Below, piece after piece: positions 52,573 to 63,239 of a stretch of DNA of 64,000 nucleotides (its first letter is position 1; each line of letters begins with the position of its first letter). A program made the translations under genes and the position numbers. The DNA lies in assembly GCA_037176885.1 (NCBI GenBank), contig JAWWNJ010000014.1, forward strand, positions 620,001 to 684,000. The letters run 5' to 3'. Source of the DNA: Favolaschia claudopus. Lineage: Eukaryota > Basidiomycota > Agaricomycetes > Agaricales > Mycenaceae. A model generated the notes under the pieces. That model was not told the origin of the DNA, did not search any database, and worked only from the letters and a program-made list of their open reading frames with translations.

Positions 52573-53966
52573 CATATCAGCTGCTGTTTCAGTGTTTGAC
52601 GTCAAGCTTTGATTGGGGGAGCTTGCTCCCCCCTTTTGTCTGAGGTTCCCGAAAAGTGGATGGCTGTGCAATGTGCCTACTCTCCCACGGGTACGCCATC
52701 AATATGTGATGGAGGCTTAGACTCAGACCTGAGACGAGTTCGGAGTGGCCTCAAGTTGGCCTCAAGGTGGCCTACTGTACAGCGGTGCACTCAGGGAAAA
52801 TGCAGTCAAGGAATACTCTCAGCCAAGGGCCGGCATCAACAGGAAATCAAGTATAAGGAGTCATCCCGCCTTTAAATTTAAAGACACCACATGGCACAAA
52901 GGCAGCTGCAGTCGAGTTCAATTCACACAATTCCGAAAAAAAAAATCAAAGACACCTGGCCAGCAGTCAAAACTGCACAAATTCCTGTATTCAGCTCATG
53001 GTAGCAGATTTCACCGGGACTGCAACAGTAATACAAGAAAGATGCCTTGAGTTGTGAATCGAAGGCTGATCTAAGGACAAAACTTGGCCTCTCAGTCTAA
53101 CTTCTGAGATTCGCAGGTCGAGAGATAGCTTTCTTTTTCCCATTGGACTGATGCACAGTTTTGATTTTTTTTTGTCGTACTTCTGTGTAGTCTGGACGGA
53201 ATTAACGCAAGCTCCCCCTCATCTGTAAGCCGGGCACCGGCATTACAAGACATAGTTTGAGCTTTGATGACGAATATGTTGGGTATGCAAGGGGCCGTCT
53301 GTCAAGCGCCATCAAAGAATATGATTTGTATGCCGGAGTACCGGCCTACAGCAGGGGGAGCTTGTGTAAATTGTTACTGGGTTGGCACGCAAATTAACAA
53401 TATTAATGTGGTGCAGTTCACTGTGAAAACATCGGCGCCTGATTTTCATGTACCTATGGTGCGCTCGGCCTAAACACCACCAAATAGGTCCCATCATTGA
53501 TGTCTCAAATCGACCGAAGGAAAAAATTTAAATTTGAATTGTATTTTTTGCTGCACATTGAATCAATTGGGGCCAGGCAGAGTTAAAACATACCAGGAGG
53601 CCTCAATTGGGGTAGCAGCGATGTCACAGTGGTCTTTGAGAGCATATAAAATGAGGGAATAGATCAGTGGTAACCTAAATTAGGCATATTCCGTAAGCTC
53701 ACATGACTGATTGATTGATTGCATCACTGATGTCTCAAATCGGCCCCGCGGAAAAAGTATTTGTTGTGAGTTTTGAGCGGATGAAGAATCCCTCTTGAGG
53801 GATTGTACTACTATCTAATCGAAGTGTTTTGTCCACAGGATCAGTCGTGGGAAGGTTTTGATCAGGTGGAATAAATCTCGTTCTTGTTTCGCACCATAGA
53901 GTAAATGTAAGTTGAGCTCTCCGTTGTGTATCAGTTTCAAGCGTCCGCATTGAATCTGTTACATTA
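52573..53966. other. No supported gene
   Basis: Short frames only; one at 53264-53473 is cysteine-rich (CVNCYWVGTQINNINVVQF) but unrecognised. The phrase 'tgatgtctcaaatcg' occurs at about 53498 and 53730 and again near 54990. Confidence 0.35.
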
Positions 53967-54151
53967 GGGGCGCTCAATTCTCAGCTCGTCGGCTCGTCTC
54001 GTCCCAGAAACTATTTAATTGCATGATGAGCTGATGAGCTGCTGATCCCACTCCGCATTTCTCTCCACTTCCCATCAAATTTTGATCCCCTCATCAGGAA
54101 ATCGATATTTTACGGACGAGACGAGCTGACGAGCTAAGAATTGAGCGCCCC
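53967..54151. mobile_element. 'GGGGCGCTCAATTCTCAGCT' MITE, 185 bp
   Basis: TA-flanked (53965-53966, 54152-54153). The inverted ends GGGGCGCTCAATTC are followed by 'agctcgtcggctcgtctcgt' and its inverse. No coding capacity. Confidence 0.8.
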
Positions 54152-54262
54152 TATTAGTTCTTTTCAATCGTCCCCAGTGAAAACTCGTTCTAAATGCAAT
54201 TCCAGCCAGAGTCTTGACGCGTGAATTTATGGTGCACATCGCATAAACACCACTAAGAAATA

Positions 54263-54964
54263 CACTAACTCGGCAAAAAAAATGTCCGATGGGTTTTTTG
54301 TCCGTATTGCGGTGTTAATACCTGTATTCGAAAGCAAACAACTTCTGAGCGTGCACACGATACTGAGACCGATTGGTATGCTACCTCGCCGCCGTGCAAT
54401 CTCTTGATCCGCCATCAAATGAGCAGAATTCCCAAATAGCCAGATTTTCAATTTGAGTAGGGATTTCTTCTGACAATATCTGAGTGTGCAGGATGAAAGA
54501 AGACCCAAATACAAGTACATACTTTCACAAGTCAAACCCTATGAAAATATTCAGCCGTTGAAGCGCTATAGGCTCGACAAAACTGCCATTTTGGGCATAT
54601 TTCGGCAAATTCCGGTCAACTCGGTCGAAAATGGTCACTTTGCGAGGGCTATAGCGCCTGTTTGCCTGTATATTTTCCCACAGTTTAAATTGGCGCATAG
54701 CTTGCTGGACCTCAGGCTATAACATGAGCAGATCAGCTCCCCGCACCAAAAGAATTTGACTGACTTGTAAAGTCGGCCGATATCAAAATTCCCATGTTTG
54801 CGCTCGGCGTGATGGCGTATTAAAAATTTGCCCAAAACCAAACCCAAAGAATAAGGCATCTGGATCCTATGAACACAACTACAAGTTGTTTGAAGTCAAA
54901 GTGGGCAGTAATCATCGAAATACAGGCCAGAAATCAATCGGACATTTTTTTTGCCGAGTTAGTG
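54263..54964. mobile_element. 'CACTAACTCGGCAAAAAAAA' MITE, 702 bp
   Basis: TA-flanked (54261-54262, 54965-54966). Inverted ends CACTAACTCGGCAAAAAAAA are close to those of the Tc1-type element at 47698 (CACTGACTCGGAAAAAG). No transposase frame. Likely once moved by a relative of that transposase. Confidence 0.8.
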
Positions 54965-55154
54965 TAGGTCCCATCACTGATGCCATCATTGATGTCTCAA
55001 ATCGCCCAAGAACAAAAAACCAAATTTTATATTGCATTTTCTGTACTGAAATCTCATGGAGGGCTTCTTCAAAACGCTAGGGGAAGGACATAAGTTGCAC
55101 CCAATAGCTTTCCAACGACTTTGAGCAGTCTCCTACCCAGCCTCACTTTCGAGT

Positions 55155-55680
55155 TAGGGTGGCGGGAAATAGGCCCCCGAAATTTACATCTGCAGGTTTA
55201 CCAGGTAAATTACCTGCTAATTTACCCAACTTTTCGGAGGCTTAAAAATGGCCGGTAAAATAGGGCTAATTTACCGTGGTCTGGAGGGCTAAATCCACCT
55301 GCTTGGGCAGCCTTAGCCGGGTTTTTTCTTGAAAGAAAGAGCCTAATTGGTTCACGACATCCAATATTCTGTCAATTTCGGCCATTTTTGTCCGATTTCT
55401 CAATGATTTTCTTCCCACCCTGACATCCTTGGGGAGATGCGGTCGGACCCTCGGCAAAATATAGTGCTCATGCGCTTGCTGAGTTTCTTATCCCATTCTG
55501 CCCTCAGTAGCAGCGGTAATTGGGAAAATTTTCGAATTTTTAGTTGGTTCTTGCAGCGAAAAGAGCCGTGGGAAATTTGGGTAAATCAGCGCGGAAAATT
55601 AGGTCAAATAGGCCCGTCCGAGAAGGCTTTGGTAAATTACCTCGGTCAACCAGGCGCCAAAGCTATTTCCCGCCACCCTA
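55155..55680. mobile_element. MITE with 9-bp duplication, 526 bp
   Basis: Ends TAGGGTGGCGGGAAATAG and the inverse, flanked by CTTTCGAGT on both sides (55146-55154, 55681-55689). The interior is rich in 'ggtaaattacc'-type palindromes. A 9-bp duplication fits Mutator-like mobilisation; an 8-bp hAT reading is less symmetric. Confidence 0.75.
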
Positions 55681-55689
55681 CTTTCGAGT

Positions 55690-56063
55690 GTTGGGGAGCC
55701 CGGAGTCACTGAGGGCGTAGATTCACTGCAAATTCACTATGTGTAATATTGATTGACAAATCTGATCTTATTACTCCCGAACTTCAAACCCCCAACACAA
55801 AGGTAGTTACCTTGCTTGACAAGGTCTCTCCAACCTCATAATTAGCTAAGCAGCACATCGGATGCAACCCATTGATGCCCGTTTTCTCCCGAAGCACAGC
55901 TTTTCAAAGGCTCCCAAACATTGATGCCATCGACACTCGAACTTCCAACGAACTTCACCACCTGGCACCCAACCATCGCATCACCGTCAACTTTCAAGTT
56001 CTCCAGTGCCAGTGGAGGGAATATTTTCACCTAACATAGCATTATCTTGCACTAGCACTGCTA
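55690..56063. other. No gene recognised
   Basis: Short frames without domains. Confidence 0.35.
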
Positions 56064-56442
56064 CAGTTGCGGCAAAATCAAATTACTTACCAAATATGGA
56101 AATTCTCATCAATCCCCTCCTTTTGCACCCAGATGAATGGTTGTTTCATGCGGTAAGCGGACAGAAATACTTAGAGGCTCCATCTTGTACGCCTGGTGTA
56201 GAAAAATTTGTGTCTTTGCATTGATGTTGGCTGGATAGCCGCCAAGTTTGTGTACCAAAGTGCGGCCAAAATCAGTTGGAAGTATGATGAATTTGGTTAT
56301 TTTTTGTGCCTAGATGTATTCAATCAAAGGAGTCCAGGCCTTTTGTGCCATTCCAGCCTACGTATGGATGGTTTTCTGTGCGGTCGGGCAGTTCTGATGA
56401 GAATTTCCTTATTTGGTAAGTAATTTGATCTTGCCGCAACTG
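56064..56442. mobile_element. 'CAGTTGCGGCAAAATCAAAT' MITE, 379 bp
   Basis: TA-flanked (56062-56063, 56443-56444). The inverted ends CAGTTGCGGCAAAATCAAAT continue for about 48 bp through 'ttacttaccaaatatggaa'. A related 'ggaatttcc..ttggtaagtaa' motif appears twice at 58990-59080. Confidence 0.8.
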
Positions 56443-56444
56443 TA

Positions 56445-57574
56445 CATCCGCGTATAAGTACAGTCTGTGCTCTGTATCAACAACAATTCAAAGAGAAAAT
56501 CCTTCGGAAATCCACGTTTCCCGAGTCGGCGAATCTCCGCAAGCGGTTGCATTCCACTTAGTCTCAATCTCGAATCAGTATTCTCATTGTATCAACTTTC
56601 AACGCACATACCATTGAATCTGCTGTCAACGGCAGTCGGCTGGTCGCTGTGCTGAAAATTTCTGGGTCCGCTCATGGTTGAATGCATCGACTCGATTTTC
56701 TTGTGGAACTTGGAACTCGCTGTCAAAAAGCGCTGATATCAGGGCCCCAGACTCAAAATAGGCAGCACATCTGTGTTGCAGGAATTAAACTGGCCTGGCT
56801 AACGATACAACTGACTTGGTTCATTGGCCAATCTTTTTACTTCCAGGGAAGACCCTCCATCCCTCGCAGACTACCCAATGATGATACAGACAATGTGAAT
56901 GAATCCCGTCATTCTGCGCACCTGCGCCCCTCGTGGCTGGATCGAAGGGTTTTAGCCCCCTTGGTCGTTACATTTCGTAGTATTCTCCGCGTCGAGTCAG
57001 CTAAGTGAATTATCTCAATGCAAAGATGTGAGAAAGCTCATATTGTTTATGAGAAACTAAACCAGAGCTGGGATGTACTCTTGGACCCCATACCAAGTTT
57101 GCGATTGCAAATTCAATATTAAGGATGCGAAAATTCGGTGACTGAGAAGGTAAATTTCCAGACAAGATGGAGAACTGCCGGCACCTAGTTCCTTTTCAAA
57201 TGTTTTCAGCTGTCTAGGTCCTGGACTCTAGGAATTTTCTATGTGGCTCTAACACTGATATGTTTTACATTGTTTTCAGCCCGCGCCTGTTCTAGTTCGC
57301 GAATTCCTCTTTCTACGCCAATCGAATTCACGCAGACTATAGCAAGTACGGTACACAACGGCCGAGGCTCAACCCTAATTCGAGATACAAGTCCTGTTTC
57401 TACAGTCTAAGGCTAGCACTACTAGTACCAGTTTTACTAGCAGAAAGCAGAGAACTTTCTTTAATATATGCCGAAAGCATGTACCTTGATACAATAAATC
57501 ATTTTTTTTATCTCAAGCAAGGTGTCTTCCGACGCAGTCGGAGCTTCCTAGTCTCCCAAGTCAGACCATAAACC
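56445..57574. other. No gene recognised
   Basis: Only short frames; no domain, tandem repeat or terminal inverted repeat found. Confidence 0.35.
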
Positions 57575-57975
57575 CGAGATGTTAATCGCAAAAAGTTTGG
57601 CCATCGTGGCGAATCGGTTATTTTTGTTGGGTATCCGGATGATCGCAAGGCTTGGAAGGTTTATCGCCCCTCAAAGCGTACCTTCGGATCGTCGCCTCAT
57701 ATCAAATTCGACGAACTCAATTTGACCGGGGGCCTGTCTCGCTACTCAGACTTTCTGCCGAGTCGATGAGAAGATAGTCGTTCTCAAGGATCTATAGAAA
57801 CCCTCCTTCCTCCACTTCTACACCTCCAACTGCCAGTACCTCCTCGTGCCTACGCCGGCTGGACCTGCGGATGTCGTGCGACGTGCCACAACCTAAACCC
57901 CGGGCACCTCGTCAACCTCGTCCTATACCACCTCCGGGCGACCCATCTACCCGTATCCGGGAAGCTAGTCTCGTA
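57575..57975 (+). pseudogene. Ty1/copia integrase C-terminal fragment
   Basis: VNRKKFGHRGESVIFVGYPD followed by DRKAWKVYRPSKRTF and a late FDELNLTGGLS fits the segment after the copia integrase core, where 'K...RG....FVGY....K.Y....' is conserved. It ends in a TGA near 57771. A proline-rich linker piece follows in another frame. Isolated remnant. Confidence 0.65.
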
Positions 57976-58049
57976 ACAAGACTTTATATACTCTTTTGAA
58001 GATAGTCGTTCAAAACGTATGGTTGCGGCCAAAACTTCATGACCATTCC

Positions 58050-58220
58050 CAATTTTGCTCAAAATTCTTCGGGATTCGAGATTTAGCAGGAACTAGGGTA
58101 TGGTTTATAGGTGAAATTTTTATCTCAGAGGAATCGGAGGTATTCCTAACTTAGGGTTACAAAACGCGAAATTTGAAAAAACCAAAATTGTGTGTACTAA
58201 AAATTTGAGGCAGGTAATCA
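58050..58220 (+). repeat. Dispersed repeat shared with 14400-14560
   Basis: Same ordered blocks as the minus strand of 14400-14560. Here it leads directly into LINE ORF1-like coding. Confidence 0.5.
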
Positions 58221-58459
58221 AGTCTTTCTCTTGCGGCATATGTGCGAAGCCCTCGGCGGACCATCCTCACGGCGACGCCTCCCAATGTTCTGGCCCTGTG
58301 GAATGCCTCAATTGCGGTGGAAAGCACCGCGCGGATTCGTATGCCTGCCCGCGTCGGCAAGAGTTGGCGGTAACTATGGCGGAGCGCATGAAGGACCTTC
58401 ACCAGGCTTTAGATAAGTCGTCGGTCCACCCTCTCCCGTACATACAATCCCCTCGTTAA
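58216..58459 (+). pseudogene. LINE ORF1-like zinc-knuckle fragment
   Basis: The frame CGICAKPSADHPHGDASQC continues to CLNCGGKHRADSYACPRR, paired cysteine/histidine knuckles as in the Gag-like ORF1 of fungal Tad1-type LINEs, which binds element RNA. A short helical tail (ERMKDLHQALDK) follows before a stop at about 58457. No N-terminal part and no ORF2 are adjacent. Confidence 0.55.
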
Positions 58460-59319
58460 TCCTCTCCGCTCTCTTTTATTCTTCTGTATTGTTCATCCTT
58501 GATTCATACCCACCAGTGGCACCCTATGTCTCCCTCTTCCCCTTCCTTCCTGTTCCATCTCAAATATTTGATACTGTTGCTCCTCAAACTTTCATTCCCT
58601 TGCGCGATACTTAACCTTCTTTTCCTCTCTCGTTATAGTCTATATTACCGTTTCCAAACTACCTACTATATGAAATCCCCGCCAACCCTTACCGTACTGC
58701 TGCATAGCTCTTCCGTAGCCAGGTACAGCATATATTAGAACTTCAAATCAAATCAAATCAAATCTGCCATTCTGCCTCTGCAACCCCTTCTTCCGGACCC
58801 CACAGTGAAAGTGAAATCTTCTAACCAAGAAATCGGCAATGACCAGGCGACATTGATGCTGCTGCACAGCCACCGATCCGAGTGGATCACAGATTTTTCT
58901 ACGCCAGACATGCAGGCTTGAGGCTCTGAGCATTTCTGTCAAGTTTCCCCTCGAAAAAACCATTCGTCTCCGACAAAAGAAGTGGATTGATGGGAATTTC
59001 CATTTTTGGTAAGTAAGTCCACAATCTGAACTGCGAGTTTGAAAGGTCTTGTTTGATTGGAATTTCCTTTTATGGTAAGGACAACTTGATAAGTAACTTA
59101 GCATTCAACTTCCGGCACCCTTACATAAGCATAGCGTATGCGCAGCGGCCCGCAGCCGCCCGCCAAATGTCAGGTTGTACTTAAGATCAAGAGGTGTGCA
59201 CTCTTGCTTCCTACAGAGACGGTGCAAATCAGAGTATCTCGATACTACAGTAGATGGCACAGAAAAAAGAATACTCAAGGAACCCTACTACACTGTAAAC
59301 GTAAAAACAGTGTAAAATA
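58460..59319. other. No supported gene
   Basis: CT-rich plus-strand sequence at 58500-58700, an (AAATC)n run at about 58744-58762, and two 'ggaatttcc..ttggtaag' motifs near 58995 and 59067. No domain seen. Confidence 0.35.
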
Positions 59320-59796
59320 GGGTTATTCACACCTCACCTTTTTGGTTCCCTTTTTGCGTCCTTTTTGCTCTCCTTTTTCTCTTCCTTTTTGCTGATTTTG
59401 CATTTTGGTCAAAAAAGCTCGGTAGAACTTCTTTCTTTTTGTAAACTTTACCTCTTTACACCTCTGAATAGAAAAGTCAACATGTACTAGGCAAGGAATG
59501 AAAGGAATGTGGAAAAGGAAGAAAGTCGAGTCGAAAAATGTAGGTAAAAAGGGAGTTCTGAGCGGAGCGTTCACACATTCCTTTTTGCAGCCCATTTTTC
59601 GCTCCCATTTTTCTACTGTTTTGGCTAAAACTGTACAGTTGATCCCATCTTTTTTCATAGATCTTCCCTTTTTAACCATTAGATTGGAAAAGGCAAAAAA
59701 AACCGGGCAAAAAACGAAGAGAATGCCGAAAACAGCAAAAAAGGAAGTGAAAAAGGGAGCGAAAAAGGGGAGGAAAAAGGAATGTGTGAACGACCC
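59320..59796. mobile_element. MITE with 'GTTCACACATTCCTTTTT' ends, about 477 bp
   Basis: Left end GGGTTATTCACACCTCACCT; the right end is the diverged inverse ('ggaatgtgtgaacgaccc'). A third internal copy of the end ('gcgttcacacattccttttt') lies at 59566. The arms are long pyrimidine- or purine-rich runs. No clear target duplication. Confidence 0.55.
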
Positions 59797-59833
59797 TGTT
59801 AGGAACGTCTCGCCGCGAGGCGAGGTCAAGGTA

Positions 59834-60200
59834 CCTCAAGGACCTTCCTGTATGGAGACAACCGTCACGGTAACGGTGGGGTCGGTTGTGTTGCCTCTTT
59901 TTGAGGTGGTCACGGTCACGGTTGAGGCCGTTGCCTTGAAAAAATCGTGACGCAACACGAAAAAAAAGTTTTTGGCCTGGGAACATACACAGGTGAGTCT
60001 GTGCGTACCTTTTGTGCTGCTTATTGGCCGACATCCCTCGAAATTGTAGTGAATTCAACGATTTGATGGCTTCTTCACAACCAGACGGTTGCCTCCGTTG
60101 GCAACGGTCACGGCTCACGGCGGGTCGGTTGAGGTCGGTTGCCTGAAAATGCGGCAATCGTTTTGTCACGGTCCCTCGCTGTTGCTTCCATACAGGGAGG
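59834..60200. mobile_element. 'CCTGTATGGA' MITE, about 367 bp
   Basis: TA lies at both sides (59832-59833, 60201-60202). Ends share CCTGTATGGA..CAAC with its inverse, but the left end has about 9 extra bases. The interior has repeated 'gtcacggt' and 'ggttgcct' words. Confidence 0.45.
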
Positions 60201-60202
60201 TA

Positions 60203-60660
60203 CATACAGTACTTTGAATGCCCCTATTGAAAAGTGGCTGGAAAGAGCATGTTCAGTCCCACTTTCTATTCATGCTGTAGACACAGCAAGAGTAACGCTA
60301 CCCATCATCTCGGCTCTCGTTCCGCATTCGGGGCGTTTCGAGCGCCTCACCTTGGTCGTCAAGGACCCCTCGGTGCTTGGCGGCTTCAACAGTCTGCCGC
60401 TTCTTCATACCCTGTGCCTGCAGTTCACGGGGTACTCCGACATTCCAGACATTTTCCAAGATGATTGCGGAGGGTCGTCCTCAATGGCTGTGCCTACAAT
60501 ACTCACAAAGTGAGACTTCCCTGGTCGCAACTGACCTCTCTCACACTGCGATTCGTCGAAACCGATGCCCTCGTGGAGCTTGTCTGATTCCGAAAGAAAG
60601 CTCAGGATTTTCACTGTTCAATTACATAGTGTGCCCAGAAAAGTTTAGATTAAAGTCGAA
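60203..60660 (+). pseudogene. F-box/LRR-type protein fragment
   Basis: The frame STLNAPIEKWLERACSVPLS, SALVPHSGRFERLTLVVKDP, LLHTLCLQFTGYSDIPDIF has the rhythm of Agaricomycete F-box proteins, whose repeats follow 'W..RS...PL' and 'LP.L..L.L'. A base shift near 60470 then gives HKVRLPWSQLTSLTLRFVET in the next frame; LPWSQLTSLTL is the family's most characteristic phrase. The F-box itself would lie upstream, where a MITE now sits. Such proteins recruit targets to SCF ubiquitin ligases; this one is broken. Confidence 0.5.
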
Positions 60661-60959
60661 CGAAGCATTCTGATGCTCAGAAAGGTTCCGAAAGCATTCA
60701 CTACACCTTTGAACCCGAGGTGGTATTTTCATGAGAAACCACCAATTTATGCATTCGCCGCGCAAATGCTGGTACATAATCCTTTGTAGTTGACAGTGTT
60801 GTGAAGGAGCGAGCTGGCAAAACAGAGAACGGATAGATAGACTGTGCGGTAGTGGTTTCCGAGGGTGTAGACTGATAGCAAGACGAGAGTGGCGATAAGA
60901 GAGAAAAACCGGAGTGGTGGTTTAGGTCGAGTAGCGGCCATAGAGAGAAAGAGACAATA

Positions 60960-61485
60960 CTCGGTGTGACCAAAAGTAACCGGAATCTCGCTTTTTAGAG
61001 GGGAATTTCGAAACTCAAACAGCTTTAAGTAATACAGGGCTCTTCTAAATTATTTTATCTACTACTTCTATGGTATGGGCATGACATGCAATGTATTGTT
61101 TTGAGTTGGTGAATCAATCTTTGAAATTGGACCAATTTGGACATGTTTGCGTTCTCTGAGGGAGAGATGCCGGAATTTCAGGCCGGTAAGTACCCCAAAA
61201 AAGTGCTTAGTATCCCAATAGTTTACAAATCCGATATCTAAGGTTTCCAGGTGTTTCCCGTTGTTCAGTGAGAGAGGCAACTCGGCACACTAATTTCTCG
61301 CCTCAAAGCACACATAAAAGAATGTGTAATAATAGGACAAAGCGACTATGCAACCTTTTGCCTGCTTCTTATGCAATTGTATATGTTTATACACTGCCAA
61401 TAGGGCCAATTTGCCCAGCAGTCACCCACAAAATCTGGTTGAAAACACGCAATTTCCGATTCCGGTTACTTTTGGTCACACCGAG
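60960..61485. mobile_element. Tc1/mariner-type MITE, 526 bp, copy 3
   Basis: TA-flanked (60958-60959, 61486-61487). Perfect inverted ends CTCGGTGTGACCAAAAGTAA then CCGGAATC. Same length as 3990-4515. No transposase. Confidence 0.85.
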
Positions 61486-61767
61486 TATAAGCTGTAATAG
61501 AAGAATATTATGATATTCTGTTCCGGGAGGTTGATTCGATTATGCGTCGTGCAGGGGAGTGGCGGGAGAAGGGAGGTCGCGCGTCGTCCGAGGCAAAGGC
61601 AAAGTAATGACACGGCGACGGCGGGGACGAGGACGAAGGCGACATGAGATCGGGAGCGGGACGGCAAGGGGAGCAACGACGAAGAGAAAAAACATCAAGA
61701 CCAAAGCCTTGATCCATCCTACCATCCACAAGAAAGAAATAACAAAAGAGCATCGGAAGCGGGCGCT

Positions 61768-62960
61768 TCAAGGCGACTCCATCGACATCCGGAACTGCAC
61801 GCTCCCCCCACTACTCGTACTCTCCGCACTCGTGCTCTCCGTAACAGTGGGGCTCTTCAACCCCCACGCATACTCCCTCTCCCGCTCCCGATCCAGATCC
61901 AAGCTCACTAACGTCCCATTCAGATCATGCATGGGATCGAATAACAGCTCCCCACCAACGATCCGCTCAACGCGCAGCTGCTCCCCAGCACCACCACACG
62001 CAGCACCCGATCCTGGACGCGAAATCGGCCGCGGCTCCTGGTAGCGGATAACCTGGAACGCAGGCGGACTCCCAGCATACCCGCCCCGACCACAAATAGG
62101 CACAGCAGCACTCCCACCGGACGTCTGGATGCTCGACTGCACAGGGAGGAATGAGGGCGTATAGCTCTTGCCTGTCGGAACTCCCAAGCTACCACGCTGC
62201 GCACCACCATAAGGCATCATCCCAGCATACCTGTCGCGCCTCCTCCCAAGCAACTCCGCCGCAGCATACAGCCCGCCAATCGGCTGTCGTTGTTGCTGCT
62301 GCTGTTGCGCCTGTTGTTGCTGGTGTTGCTGTTGCTGACCATGCTGATGGGGATCAGGCCAAAACGGCGAGAACGAGCTCGTCGGAACCTGCGTCGACGG
62401 CGTCACCGATTCATGCGCCGCATCCTGCGCATCCCCAAACGGCCCTCTTGTACCGTCCGACTTTCGTCCGTGAAGTGCGGCTGCTGCTGTTGCTGAGCTT
62501 GCTGCTGCCCATTGCTCTGCCCCTCCCCCACACCCCCATCCCCTGAATTCGGGGACAAGGCATGATAGCCCCCATTCCTATGCGGCTGCTCATTCCCCGC
62601 CCCATTCGCACCCGCATACCCCCCATTCACATTCGCAGACGTCGTCGCCGGCTCATACCCATTCCCATTCACAACACCAGCCGGAGGCCCAGAAAAGGCC
62701 GCAAATCCCTGCATCTGAAACTTCTGCAAAAGCGCCACAGCCTGCTCATGCGTCATCCCGTCCGGCATCGCCGGCGTAATGCCATTCGCAACCCCATTTA
62801 CTCCTGCTGCACTTGACGCTACTGCAGCAGCAGGCGGAATGGGAGGGACGATCTGCTGCGGGAGAACGGGCATCTGCTGCGTGAGCGGCGGCGGAGGCTG
62901 GACGACGAGTACAGTTGAACATCTCATAATGCAATGCATAAACCTCATTCTGCATAGTGT
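61768..62960 (-). CDS. Glutamine-rich protein of unknown function
   Basis: From about 62955 (MQNE) a plausible 46-nt intron (GTTTATG..TCCAG) leads to PPPPLTQQMPVLPQQIVPPI. This is followed by DGMTHEQAVALLQKFQMQGF, a glycine/asparagine-rich stretch and a Q run. A one-base shift near 62435 links this to SVTPSTQVPTSSFSPFW, a second long Q run (about 62280-62340), then ELLFDPMHDLNGTLVSLDLD, ending at 61768. The composition suits a transcriptional regulator, but no DNA-binding domain is visible and the 5' exons are uncertain. The frame shift may be real or an assembly error. Confidence 0.45.
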
Positions 62961-63239
62961 TTTGGGGTCCACCAACTTGGTAGGCTGGTGTTTTATATGG
63001 AAAGCCGGAGCACCACGCTCGTTTGATGGCCGGCGCTTACCCGATCAGGTAGTAGGACCCAGGGGACCATACCGTGGTCACATCAAGGTAACTAACCCAT
63101 CACATTGCCGCGACGCGGAACCGCCACGTAAATGGTTGAAAAGCAAATGTGTGAGTGATATAAATGGCAAGAGCATATAAGCATAGATTGCATAGAGAGG
63201 CATACAGCATAAATCATATAATAAGACTCATCTTCCCAA

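Noticed and set aside
53264..53473. Small cysteine-rich frame as a possible secreted protein
   Set aside because: It has no convincing signal peptide, its cysteines are few, and it lies among short dispersed repeats.
59498..59950. Lysine-rich plus-strand frame and its phenylalanine-rich antisense partner
   Set aside because: Both arise from the purine/pyrimidine-rich arms of a MITE; the composition is low-complexity and there is no conserved block.
61068..61280. A minus-strand frame with LRR-like spacing inside the 60960-61485 MITE
   Set aside because: The related MITE at 3990 does not keep the frame, and the pattern is a chance effect of leucine-rich composition.
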